Shown here: in pieces, positions 48,453 to 58,730 of the stretch
Position numbering within the stretch: the stretch's first letter is position 1
Layout of the letters: every line of letters begins with the position of its first letter
Origin: CAVXFS01 sp963761115
GTDB taxonomy: Bacteria; Pseudomonadota; Gammaproteobacteria; Burkholderiales; Gallionellaceae
Reading direction: 5' to 3'
Assembly (NCBI GenBank): GCA_963761115.1
Contig: CAVXFS010000003.1
Location: forward strand, 558,001-622,000
Length of the DNA: 64,000 bases
Made by a program: the position numbers and the translations under genes
Notes under the pieces: generated by a model
Databases searched by the model: none
What the model was told of the DNA's origin: nothing
The model's input: the letters and a program-made list of their open reading frames with translations, nothing else

Positions 48453-51400
48453 ATGACCGACAACGCACAATTTGATCGCAATACGCTTGCCGCGGTGAAG
48501 CCTGGCATGGACAGGATCACTTGCCGAGATCAGTGAGAAATTGGAGCTTTATCTTGGGGCTCCTGCGGAAAACGGAGCTGCACTGGGAGTTGCACGTTCC
48601 GAATTGCACCGTTTGCTGGGTGTGCTGAAAATGGTTGGCTGGACGGTGCTGCAGTATTTTGTGCCGAGTTGGAACTCACACTGAGCGAAATTGCTACGAA
48701 TTCCAGCAGGTTTCCGCGATGCATCGCGATGTGTTGCGCCGCGCCTTGTTCGCTGTCACGCATTACCTCGATACGCTGGCCAATGGCGCGGATAACGCCG
48801 CACTGCGTCTGTTTCCGCAATATCAGGAGCTGCAGCAATTGCGCGGCCTGGAAATGTCATTCGAGCAGGACTTGTTTTATCCCAATCTCGACGTGCAATT
48901 GCCAAACGAAGTATTGAGCCTGCCTGCCCAGAGCGAAGCGATGGCAATCTCAAAATGTTGCGCAGCGAGTATCAGCAGGGCCTGTTGAAATGGATGCGCC
49001 AAGACAATGTCGCTGCCTCGGCGCAACAGATGCAACAGGCGTTGGAGGGTGCACTGCGCTGTGTGCCACAGGATGAGAGTCGCGCATTTTGGTGGGTGGC
49101 TATGGATTGCTGGATTGCGTGAAGTTGGACGGGTTGCCTCCCGAAATGAATGTACGCAAGTTGCTGGGACGCATAGACCAGCAACTGCGCGCGACAATTG
49201 AGGGTAAAGCGGTGACATAAACCGGTAATGACCGAGATGCTCTATCTGATCGGGCACAGTCATGCTGTGAGTGAACAGGTGGAAGAATAAAGCAGATTTA
49301 CTCGCTTGATCAGTACTTGCCCGAACTTTCGGCACTGTCGCCAAGCGAGGTGGATCAGATGCTCGTCCCCATGCACGATCAATTGCGCGCTGCCGAAGAA
49401 AGCTGGGAACTATGCACGCAAGGCGACGGGGCGGCATGCGAAAAGTTTACCAAATATGTCGAAGAGATTGCCTCTGCAGAGCGACAAGCTCGACCGTGAT
49501 GTCCTGCAATATCTGGCCAGACAGATTCAAGTATTGTCCCAGTATGCGAGTTCACCCGAGCACGCTCGTCCCATAGCCATGGATATGGCGATGGCATTTT
49601 GTTGATGGGCAGCGGCATAGAGAATTACCGCCAAATAGGCGCGTAATTTCCAGGAGCAGGCGCACATCCTGACCGAGCGCATGCAGGCTGCGATAAAGCA
49701 ACAACCAGAGGACGCGAAACGGCTGGTTGAACTGGTTGATCTTCATTACCAGATGGAGCAACGGGGTGAGGTGATGGGCTCGTTGGCCGACGAAATGCTG
49801 GTGAACCTCCAGCAAGTCGAGCAAGGGTTGAACGCATTTTTCAACGGCGCGATAAAACGTGACGAGCTGCCTGAGTTGTTGCGTTTGTTGAGCCAGATAC
49901 AAGGCGGGCTTGCGTATCTCATCCCTGCAACATGCTGAACAATTGCTGGCATCGATTCAGGATCATGTTAGTCGTTTTACGCAGAGCGAGGACGTTCTCG
50001 AACCGGCCAAAAAAGATGCCCTGGCCGATGCGATCAGCGCGCTGGAAAATTACTTGCAACATCTGACGCATGGACAGACAGCTGATGTTTCGCGGCTTCA
50101 AGCGGCATTGGCCGAGATGGCCAGGCTGGATCAAGCCCCGGAACCAGTGACAATCCCCCCCCCAGAACAAGCAGAGGTGTCTGCGTTACCGGTCGTTGCA
50201 CCGGTCGAGCCGGACTATGAACCGACGCTCATCATTTCTGCCGAGCCGCCCCAGATATCTGTACCGGAGGAATCCGCATCGGTGGAAATTGCGCAAGTTG
50301 AACCACCGGAGGTTTCCACAGCGATACCGAGTCCATCAACAGAAGATCAGGAATTGCTCGAAATATTTTTGGAAGAGGCGCAAGAAGTTCTGGGCACTAT
50401 GTCTAGAAATCTGGATACCTGCCAGTTGCATCCTGACAGCCATGAGCCATTGGTAGCGATCAGGCGCGGTTTTCATACCCTCAAGGGCAGTGGACGAATG
50501 GTCGGGCTGACCGAATTGGGTGAGGTTGCGTGGTGTGTCGAACGTGCCATGAACAAATGGTTGCAGGACAACAAATCGGCTACGCCGGGGTTGCTCAACT
50601 TTATCAGGGTGGCAGTGCGGTCATTTACCGGCTGGGTGGATATGCTCAGCAACCAGGGCGAGGCGACCATCGAGGCGGATGACCTGATAGCGGCCGCGCA
50701 ACAAATCGAGAATGGCCTCGATTCAGAGATACTACCGGCCGCCTCGCCTGCCACTGAATTGCCGGATGCTGGCACGGGCTCAGCGCAGGATTCAGACAGC
50801 GCCACCCATACCTGCACCGGTGCTTTCGGAAAAAGCCGATGAGACAGTCGAGGCGACTCCGTACTCTCCGGTATTGTTCAAAATCGCCAGTACCGAGGTA
50901 AAACAAAATATAGCAGTCTTGCATCGGCAGCTTGATGAGTTGCGCACGGCAGTGCAGCCGATTGTGCAATATGATTTCATGCGTGCCGCACATACCCTGG
51001 CGGGAGTGAGCCGTACCATGGGATTTGCCGCTGTGGTTGAACTGGCCTACGCCCTGGAAAGCTGGTTACTGGCGCGCCTGGAAAAAAAGTTCACGCTGCA
51101 CGAGACTCAACTGCTGATGCTTGAGCAAGCTGTCGCCGCCCTGGATGAAATGATACAGAGCGTTTGTAACAAAGAAATCCCGCAGATGCGCGGTGATTTG
51201 GTCAACCAGCTGCTGTCCGACAAGGATAATTTCATTGAAGTGGTTTCGGCTCCGGCCGAGACGAAATCGACCGGTGAACAGGCGGATCTTGAACAGCCGT
51301 ATGTATTTGTTCCACAGCAGCAGGAAGACGAAGCGAACGAACCTCAAGTGATCGAGGGCATGAATGAGTGGTTGTTAGCCGAAAACGACAAACTGCGCGA

Positions 51401-53733
51401 GGTGCTTGCAGAGCACAAGGCAAAAGAAATCGAGTTGCAGCCGGACGTGTTTAACATGGAGCCGACTGTAGCGTACGCCGGAGCTGACAAGCCTGCCGTT
51501 ATTGATGACGTTGACGAGCAACTGTTACCTGTGTTTCTCGAGGAAGCCGACGATCTGTGTCCCAAGATCAGCGAGGGATTGCGTATATGGCGTGAACCGC
51601 CCCATGATGGGCAGCAAGTGCCGTTATTAAAACGGCTGCTGCATACCATGAAGGGAAGTTCGCGCATGGTGGGCGCGATGCGGATCGGTGAAATTGCCCA
51701 TGAAATGGAAGGCCGTGTGCTGGAGGCTGATCAATTTAGCGATGAAGCAGGGTACTGGGATGATCTGGAAAGTGATTTCGATCATATTATGGCCCTGCTC
51801 AAAGAGTTGCGCGGCGGCAAGCCCGCTAGAAGAAACCAAACCAGTTCCGATCGGGCGCCGCGCGGCAGATCAACCGGCAGGGGTAGAGCGCAGGGCAGAT
51901 CAGCGGTCGCTGGAGCCTGGCGCGGAACGTGCCATGCTGCGTGTGCGTTCCGACGTGGTGGATCGCCTGGTGAACGAAGCCGGTGAAATCAGCGTGGCAC
52001 GCTCGCGCATGGAAACCGAAATGCGTGTCCTGAAGGAAAGCTTGCTGGAATTGACAGCCAGCGTGGTACGTTTGCGCCAGCAATTGCGCGAGGTGGAGAT
52101 CCAGGCAGAGAGCCAGATGCAGGCGCGAATTTCATTGGCAAAAGATAATGCGGAGCAGTTCGACCCGCTTGAGTTTGACCGTTTTACCCGTTTGCAGGAA
52201 TTGACCCGCTTCATGAATGAAAGCGTGCATGACGTGCACACCGTGCAGCAATCGATGTTGCAAAACCTGGATGAAACGGCTGCCGTGATGTTGGCGCAAG
52301 GGCGGCTCAACAGGGACTTGCAACAGGGTTTGATGAATGTGCGCATGGTGTCGTTTAACAGCATTACCGACCGTTTGTATCGCATCGTGCGGCAAACCGG
52401 CAAGGAACTGAACAAGCGCGCCAACCTTGAATTGCAGGGCACGAACGTGGAACTGGACCGCAGCGTGCTGGAAAAAATGGTCGCGCCTTTCGAGCATTTG
52501 TTGCGCAACTCCATCGTGCACGGCCTGGAAAGCGAAGAACAGCGTGCGAAAAGCGGCAAGCTTCCTATCGGGGAAATTCGGTTGAGTGTGCGCCAGGAAG
52601 GCAATGAAGTGGTATTCGAGTTCAGCGATGACGGCGCCGGTCTGAATTTTGCAAGGTTGCGTGAAATGGCAATAGCCAACGGATCACTGAGAAACGATGA
52701 ATTGGTCAATGATGATCAATTGGCGCAACTGATCTTCGCTCCCGGTCTTTCCACAGCGGCTGAAATCACCGAAATCGCCGGACGCGGCATCGGCATGGAT
52801 GTGGTGCGCAGCGAGATATCTTCTTTGGGCGGGCGTATCGAAGTCAGCTCGAAGCGCGGGGAAGGTACGCAATTCCTCATCCATTTGCCGCTCACGCTGG
52901 CGGTCACAAAAGTCCTGATGGTGCGTTCAGGCGATGTGGTTTATGCGATTCCATCCACCCTGGTCGAACAAGTCAGGCAGGTGAAACCTGCAGAGATGGA
53001 AGCATTGCATAAGGCGCGACAAATCGAATGGCAGGACAATCCATACCCGCTGTATTATTTGCCGCACCTGCTGGGGGATATGGAAGTTGTCCAGGAAAAT
53101 CAGCCACGCAATTTGGTGTTGCTGTTGCGCAGCGGCACGCAACGGATTGCCCTGAATATTGACGAATTGCTGGGTAATCAGGAGGCGATGGTAAAGAATA
53201 TTGGTCCGCAATTGGCGCGTATGCCAGGGATCGCCGGTGCAACGGTGACGGGTGATGGCAAGGTGGTGCTGATTTTGAATCCGATTCAGTTTGCCCAACG
53301 TATCGGGGGGGGCACCGCGGAAAAAACGGCCGGCGAAAAACCGCTCAATATCGCGCCGTTGATCATGGTGGTTGACGATTCCCTCACCGTGCGCAAGATC
53401 ACTTCCCGCATACTGGGCCGCGCCGGTTATCAGGTGGTGACGGCGACAGACGGTGTGGATGCACTGGAGAAACTGGAGGAGTTCACGCCGGATGTGATGA
53501 TACTGGACATCGAAATGCCGCGCATGGATGGCTTTGCGCTGGTCAGAGAATTGCGACGCGTTCCCGAAACGGGAAATCTTCCCATCATCATGATCACTTC
53601 CCGTACCGCCGACAAGCATCGCGAATATGCGAAGCAGCTGGGCGTCAACACTTATCTGGGCAAGCCATATCAGGAAGATGAATTGCTGCAGAAAATCGCC
53701 GATTTTGTGGCAGCTCATAAATTGGACGCTTAA
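48453..53733 (+). pseudogene. chpA: chpA/pilL, hybrid CheA-type kinase, N-terminal half with about ten frameshifts (probable sequence errors)
   Basis: Very large histidine kinase of the Pil-Chp system, about 1760 residues when repaired. The N-terminal part is split over many frames (SLAEISEKLELYLGAP, MHRDVLRRALFAVTHYLD, YQQGLLKWMRQDNVAAS, LGRIDQQLRATIEG, EVDQMLVPMHDQLRAAEESW, MQAAIKQQPEDAKRLVELVD). Hpt domains follow with phospho-His in HTLKGSGRMVG (50474) and HTMKGSSRMVG (51642), plus a degenerate HTLAGVSRTMG (about 50991). From 51.83 kb the frame is intact: dimerisation, ATPase (HLLRNSIVHGLES, GRGIGMDVV), CheW domain and a C-terminal receiver (MVVDDSLTVRK, LDIEMPRMDG). Confidence 0.92.
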
Positions 53734-53825
53734 CCGTAACATCCGCGCTGCGTCCGAATTGTTCATGTGATTGAACCATGCAGGCGTCATCTGGCCGGGC
53801 GGCACTGCAATAGCCGTCCGCGGAT

Positions 53826-55181
53826 TCAGCTCCCGGCGATGGTCATGCCTTCAACCAGGATCGAACCACACTGACGCGAACCCTGCACCAGCACATCGTT
53901 GCCGACGGCGACGATGTTGCGGAACATGTCTTTCAAATTGCCCGCGATGGTGATTTCCTGCACCGGGTATTGAATTTCGCCGTTCTCGACCCAGAAGCCT
54001 GCCGCGCCGCGCGAGTAATCCCCAGTCACGGAATTGATTCCCTGGCCTAATAATTCGGTGACGAGCAGTCCGCGCGACATGGTATGCAAAAGGCCGGCGA
54101 AATCCAGAGCCCCTGATTGTAAAATCAAGTTGTGGCTGCCGCCGGCATTTCCGGTGGAACGCAAGCCCAGCTTGCGCGCCGAGTAACTGCCCAGAAAATA
54201 GCCGCGCAACACGCCATCCTCAACGATCACGCGGCGCTGTGTTTGCACGCCTTCATTGTCGAACGGGCTGGAAGCCAACCCTTTCGGGATGTCAGGCACA
54301 TCGGTGATGTTGATGTGCGGGGCGAAGACGGTCTGGTCGAGTTGATCGAGCAAAAACGAGGACTTGCGATACAGGCTGCCGCCGCTCACTGCGTTGACGA
54401 AACTGCCCAGCAAACCCGAGGCGATCGGCGCTTCGAACAATACCGGCACTTGCATGGTTTTGAGTTGGCGCGCATTCAACCGGCGCACAGTGCGCTCGGC
54501 AGCGATACGCCCGATCTGCCGGACATCTGGCAGGTCTTTTGCGTCGCGCGCGACGGCATACCAGTAATCTCTTTCCATTGCGTCATCCTGTCCGGCGATC
54601 ACCGCGCAGCTGAGACTGTGGCGCGAGGTCGGAAAGCCGCCGATGAAGCCCAGACTGTTGGCTGAAACGAATTGCGCCTCGTGCAGATTGACGGTCGCGC
54701 CTTCGGAATTGCTGATGCGCGCATCCGTATCCAAAGCTGCTTGCTCGCACTGTTGCGCCAGAGTTATCGCGGCATCGACGGGCAAATCCCATGGATGGTA
54801 CAAGTCCAGGTCCGGGCAGTCGCGTGCCAGCATGTCGGCATCGGGCAGTCCCGAGCAGTCATCTTTTGCGGTATAGCGGGCGATCGACAGGGCGGCATCA
54901 ACCGTGTCGCGCATCGCCTGGGGTGTGAAATCCGAGGTGCTGGCGTTGCCGCGCTGTTGGCCGATATAGACGGTGATACCCAGACCTTTGTCACGGTTGT
55001 ATTCGATGGTTTCCACTGCGCCTTGGCGCACTGTGACACTTTGACCGAATCCTTCCGAAACGTCTACGGATGCGGCAGACGCGCCACGTTGTTTGGCATA
55101 GTCCAGCATGTCCTGCGCGATGTTGCGCAACACGTCGGCCGGATGGGAAAAACGCGGGGCGGAGGAAACCAGGTTATTCAT
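53826..55181 (-). CDS. pmbA: Metalloprotease TldE/PmbA
   Basis: A 451-residue cytoplasmic subunit of the TldD/TldE protease, which in E. coli degrades unfolded peptides and matures microcin B17 and removes CcdA antitoxin. Typical segments are ASVDVSEGFGQSVTVRQGAVE near the N-terminus and the C-terminal GDYSRGAAGFWVENGEI and FRNIVAVGNDV. ATG 55181 is chosen (MNNLVSS); the frame upstream to 55463 lies inside a 465-bp inverted-repeat element. The ribosome binding site (AGAGG) is inside the terminal repeat of that element. Confidence 0.93.
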   Translation of the reverse strand: MNNLVSSAPRFSHPADVLRNIAQDMLDYAKQRGASAASVDVSEGFGQSVTVRQGAVETIEYNRDKGLGITVYIGQQRGNASTSDFTPQAMRDTVDAALSIARYTAKDDCSGLPDADMLARDCPDLDLYHPWDLPVDAAITLAQQCEQAALDTDARISNSEGATVNLHEAQFVSANSLGFIGGFPTSRHSLSCAVIAGQDDAMERDYWYAVARDAKDLPDVRQIGRIAAERTVRRLNARQLKTMQVPVLFEAPIASGLLGSFVNAVSGGSLYRKSSFLLDQLDQTVFAPHINITDVPDIPKGLASSPFDNEGVQTQRRVIVEDGVLRGYFLGSYSARKLGLRSTGNAGGSHNLILQSGALDFAGLLHTMSRGLLVTELLGQGINSVTGDYSRGAAGFWVENGEIQYPVQEITIAGNLKDMFRNIVAVGNDVLVQGSRQCGSILVEGMTIAGS

Positions 55182-55184
55182 AAA

Positions 55185-55649
55185 GGAACCTCTGATTAAG
55201 TCCCGCATGGCCGCGCATTCGGCTTTGCGGGATGGGATGCAAGAAAGGCGACGAAGCGAATGGTGATTCCCTTCGCAAGGAGCAGCACCCCCGACACGGT
55301 GCGCGTAAGCGTCCGGTGCGGGAGGGGGTTGCAAGCGGCTGCTCCCGCAATCGGCTGCTGCGCAGTAACGTGTCGCAGCCGCACACAGCAGACCGCCCGC
55401 AAAGCCAATGCCCTTGCGGGTTGCGACAAAAACGGGCGCTCGCGGTGTTGCGCTCCTTGGCATCGTAGAATAACTGCTGCCATGACACGGTTCGCGAAGC
55501 GGCGAGTGCGGGAATGGCAGCAGGCGGCTACTCCCGCAAGCGGCTGGCTTCGCCAGTAACGTGTCGTAGCCGCTACCGGCGTCGCGCGCCTTGCGATCAT
55601 CCCGTTTTTGTCAGCAACGCGGTTCATGATGGACTTAATCAGAGGTTCC
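55185..55649. mobile_element. 465-bp MITE-like element with 19-bp perfect terminal inverted repeats
   Basis: GGAACCTCTGATTAAGTCC at 55185-55203 is repeated exactly inverted at 55631-55649, and similarity extends to 25 bp with two mismatches. The pattern of the ends resembles IS5-family termini (GGAAGG...AAGTCC type), which is inference. ATAA occurs next to each end (55180-55183 and 55650-55653), a possible target duplication. Inside, a unit of about 50 bp is directly repeated (55331-55382 and 55521-55573). There is no transposase, and the longest internal ORF is low-complexity. This fits a non-autonomous element. Confidence 0.78.
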
Positions 55650-55727
55650 ATAAGCGGATTATTGGCGAAAGGCGCTATCATAGCAGTATCCTACGGGCAC
55701 ATTAACATCAGGCACACATTAACTGTC

Positions 55728-56393
55728 ATGAATTCAAACAACAAAGATCACGCCGAAAACGAACCGCTGCATATCCATCTCGGGGATGACGAAGACGAGC
55801 ACGACGACGGAGGCGTAGAAGTAATCCGCCCCCACGCGCGCAAGACGGACAGTCCCACTACGCGGGGGCGCGGCCTGCGCAATCAGCCCGTGTTGGTTGA
55901 AGAAGAGGAAGAACTGCCGCCAAGCAAGACCAAGATCAAGAAGCAGATGCACGAGTTGCGCGACCTCGGCAAGGAATTGACCGAACTGGGCAAGGATCAG
56001 ATTGCGCAACTGGACATACCTGAAAACCTGCGCGATGCGTTGCGCGAGATGAAGAGCATCAACAAGTTCGGCGCGCAGCGCCGTCAGATCCAGTACATCG
56101 GCAAGCTGATGCGCGATGTGGATCCCGCGCCAATACTTGCCAAGCTGGATGCGTGGAAGGGGAAGTCGCAGCATCATGTCGCATATATGCACCAGCTGGA
56201 ACGCTGGCGCGATCGTTTGCTGGAAAGCGATGCGGCCCTGACCGAGTTGCTTTCTGCCCATCCGCAAGCCGATGCACAAAGGCTGCGCACGCTGATACGC
56301 AACGCGCAAAAGGAAATGGAAGCGCACAAGCCACCCAAAAATTATCGCGAGATTTTTCAGGTGTTGCGCGAGATCATTCCCGAACCAAACTGA
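55728..56393 (+). CDS. darP: Ribosome-associated protein DarP/YjgA (DUF615)
   Basis: A 221-residue protein with a disordered acidic N-terminus (about 1-75, with runs of Asp/Glu and His), then the DUF615 helical core: SKTKIKKQMHELRDLGKEL, FGAQRRQIQYIGKLMRDVD and YREIFQVLREII. In E. coli it associates with late pre-50S particles and aids 23S folding. ATG 55728 is chosen; upstream sequence belongs to the inverted-repeat element. pmbA-yjgA divergence is conserved in many proteobacteria, and here the element has inserted in that divergent promoter region. Confidence 0.93.
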   Translation: MNSNNKDHAENEPLHIHLGDDEDEHDDGGVEVIRPHARKTDSPTTRGRGLRNQPVLVEEEEELPPSKTKIKKQMHELRDLGKELTELGKDQIAQLDIPENLRDALREMKSINKFGAQRRQIQYIGKLMRDVDPAPILAKLDAWKGKSQHHVAYMHQLERWRDRLLESDAALTELLSAHPQADAQRLRTLIRNAQKEMEAHKPPKNYREIFQVLREIIPEPN

Positions 56394-56401
56394 CTATCCG
56401 C

Positions 56402-57064
56402 ATGAGCGCAATTGTTCCGCATATCACGCTTGAATCCGGCAAGAATCCCCGGCACAGTATCATCTGGTTGCATGGTTTGGGCGCGGATGGCGGGGATTTT
56501 GTGCCTGTTGCGGACGACCTGAAACTCCCTGTTGCAGTACGTTATATCTTCCCCGATGCACCGATGCGCCCCGTTACCATCAATGGCGGAATGGTGATGC
56601 GTGCCTGGTATGACATTGTCAGCCCGAGTATGGCCGGGCAACAGGACGCGGCTGGAATACGTGCCTCGCAATCCCTGATAGAGGCACTCATCGCCCAGGA
56701 AGTGCGGCGCAACATCGCGCCGGGCAACATTTTTCTGGCTGGCTTTTCCCAGGGTGGCGCCATAGCGCTGCACACCGCGCTGCGCCACTCAGTTCCGCTG
56801 GGAGGCGTGCTGGCACTCTCCACTTATTTGCCGCTGGCGGACAAGGCAGCCGGCGAGGCGCTGCCAGGAACCAGGGATACGCCTATATTTATGGCGCACG
56901 GACGCAGCGACCCGGTCATACCCTATGTGTTGGGAGCGGGATCAAGAGATGCGCTGCTGGGGATCGGCTATACGGTGGATTGGCATGAATATGCCATGCA
57001 ACACTCGGTGTGTGAGGAAGAGCTGAGAGATATCGAGGTTTGGCTGGCTCACCAAGTCAAGTAG
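56402..57064 (+). CDS. Carboxylesterase/phospholipase, alpha/beta hydrolase
   Basis: A 220-residue cytoplasmic serine hydrolase. Nucleophile Ser lies in LAGFSQGGAIALH, the oxyanion region is IIWLHGLGADGGDF, the Asp is in HGRSDPVIPY and the catalytic His would be in YAMQHSVCEEEL. These are the marks of the acyl-protein thioesterase / carboxylesterase 2 family. ATG 56402 is 8 bp after darP; the long frame extending into darP is discarded. Confidence 0.92.
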   Translation: MSAIVPHITLESGKNPRHSIIWLHGLGADGGDFVPVADDLKLPVAVRYIFPDAPMRPVTINGGMVMRAWYDIVSPSMAGQQDAAGIRASQSLIEALIAQEVRRNIAPGNIFLAGFSQGGAIALHTALRHSVPLGGVLALSTYLPLADKAAGEALPGTRDTPIFMAHGRSDPVIPYVLGAGSRDALLGIGYTVDWHEYAMQHSVCEEELRDIEVWLAHQVK

Positions 57065-57115
57065 GCACTTCGCATATGGTTTCAGTCCGGCAGATCCTGC
57101 CGAACTCGGCATCAA

Positions 57116-58645
57116 TCAATGCACTACTTCTGAGCCGGCTTCCTGTTCGATAAGCTTGAATTTTGCCAAATCATAATCAAGTCCCTTTTCCTGCAATCCA
57201 CTGGGAATCAGCAAATATTTTTTTTCGCCCAGTTGAATTTTCAGACTTTGGCCGGCGGAGAATGTATCGGCCTTCATCAACAATAACTGCGCTCCGCCGG
57301 ATAAATCACCCTGTTTTGGGTAAAGCCAAAGCGCCGGTTGACCGTCGCTGAATTCGCCGCCGCTCTGGTTCAAGTACACACAAGCAACCCGGTTGGCCAG
57401 TATTTCCGCGCCCGCGTGCATTTGGTTGGCATCATCGCGCAGTAGTCGTCTTACCACTGCCACTCCCCAATGCGTCATACCCTGCGGTTGTATTCCAAGC
57501 AAACTGCCGATGCCTATGGCATCGCTTCCGGAGGGCAAGACACTGCTAAATCCGCCGACACTGATCTCCTCGGTAACCCAAAGCGCAGGATTGTTTTCGT
57601 TGTACTGAAGTGCATTAGTGCGTTCGACTAATTGGTCAAAACCGTTCACCACGTTCAACGTGGCATTGGCCATGCGTCGCAAATTGCGTCGCACCGGGGG
57701 GGCGGCCAAATAAGTAAGCAGATGCTGCACCGCATTTTCGACTATTTCAGCTTCATAGCTTCCGCCCAGTGAAAGATAATCCGGAACGATATTTTTTTTC
57801 AGCACTTTCATCAGGTCTTCCAGCTTGGCTTGCAGAGTTGGCATACCGATGTAGCGCATGGCAGGGTGCGTGGTAGCGTCCATGTTGATTCGCGACGGCT
57901 CGGTCGGGTTATTCAAATCAAAACTGACCCGGACTGCACCGTTTAACTCTGATCGTATGTCTATGGACGAACAATGCTGCGCCACAATGCGCTCGGCCAG
58001 ATGTATGTACAGGGGGCTCAAGGTGCTCAGTCCGCTGTCGTACCATACCAACAGTCTGCACACCTCGCATTTCACCGATGTGCTGACATGCATTCCGGGA
58101 TAGAGATTGACCGGCGTATCGAGATATTGCAGTTGTTCGGAATGTCTATACAGCCGCGCCAGATTTGCCCATATCCTGTCGTCGACTTGTCCGTAGCGGG
58201 CACTGATATATTTCAGTTGGCAAATCAGGGAATACACCGCGCGAGCAGTCAGCAAAGGTATGTGTACCTTGAGGGTGTTGCTGCCCTTGTCTGCGTTGCA
58301 AAACCGGTCGAATACCGTGTAATAAGCACGGGCTGCCTGGCGGTAATAATTATCCAATAGCGACCAGAGACGATTTTCCTGGAATTTGTTTATCTCGAAC
58401 GGCGTAAAATACTCGCGTGACAATTTGCGCGAGTATGGCTGTGCGGCTTCATCAATCATGCGCAATACGGCAAACTGATGGTCAAGCTTGAAATCGACTT
58501 GTTCGGTCACCCACTCGATCAGGTCGGTTAACTCCATGAGCGATTTATACGCGTCATTCTTGGGCAAGTTTTCCAGCAACTCCTGCACAGACTTGACATC
58601 CGCCAAGGGATGATCAGATTTTTTCCCAAATATTCCCGCTAACAT
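57116..58645 (-). CDS. Uncharacterised 509-residue protein, possible C-terminal PilZ-like domain
   Basis: A soluble protein, no signal peptide or membrane helix. Residues 1-320 are helical, with LLENLPKNDAYKSLMELTDL at the start and a YISARYGQVDDRIWANLARLY segment. About residues 375-470 (LWVTEEISVGGFSSVLPSG, IGSLLGIQP, THWGVAVVRRLLRDDANQ, HAGAEILAN) recall a PilZ fold, with the D/N-x-S-x-x-G-like turn partly altered and no clear RxxxR. If so, it may bind cyclic di-GMP or be a degenerate relative. It is single, convergent with the esterase gene and divergent from aat. The family is unknown to me beyond that. Confidence 0.65.
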   Translation of the reverse strand: MLAGIFGKKSDHPLADVKSVQELLENLPKNDAYKSLMELTDLIEWVTEQVDFKLDHQFAVLRMIDEAAQPYSRKLSREYFTPFEINKFQENRLWSLLDNYYRQAARAYYTVFDRFCNADKGSNTLKVHIPLLTARAVYSLICQLKYISARYGQVDDRIWANLARLYRHSEQLQYLDTPVNLYPGMHVSTSVKCEVCRLLVWYDSGLSTLSPLYIHLAERIVAQHCSSIDIRSELNGAVRVSFDLNNPTEPSRINMDATTHPAMRYIGMPTLQAKLEDLMKVLKKNIVPDYLSLGGSYEAEIVENAVQHLLTYLAAPPVRRNLRRMANATLNVVNGFDQLVERTNALQYNENNPALWVTEEISVGGFSSVLPSGSDAIGIGSLLGIQPQGMTHWGVAVVRRLLRDDANQMHAGAEILANRVACVYLNQSGGEFSDGQPALWLYPKQGDLSGGAQLLLMKADTFSAGQSLKIQLGEKKYLLIPSGLQEKGLDYDLAKFKLIEQEAGSEVVH

Positions 58646-58730
58646 TATCCCGCCCTTTAAACTAAATTAGTTTACTCGTGGCAATATAACCACAAAATGC
58701 ATCCAATGACCAGATGCTAAAGGTTACAAC

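Noticed and set aside
53826..55463. Extended 545-codon version of pmbA
   Set aside because: The extra 94 residues are encoded by the inverted-repeat element; the conserved protein begins at the ATG at 55181.
55196..55681. 161-codon minus-strand ORF within the inverted-repeat element
   Set aside because: It spans the terminal repeats, is Arg/Ala/Cys-rich without motif, and shows no transposase residues (DDE). It is better read as a by-product of the element sequence.
56153..57064. 303-codon version of the esterase
   Set aside because: Its first 83 codons overlap darP in another frame; the alpha/beta-hydrolase fold starts at 56402.
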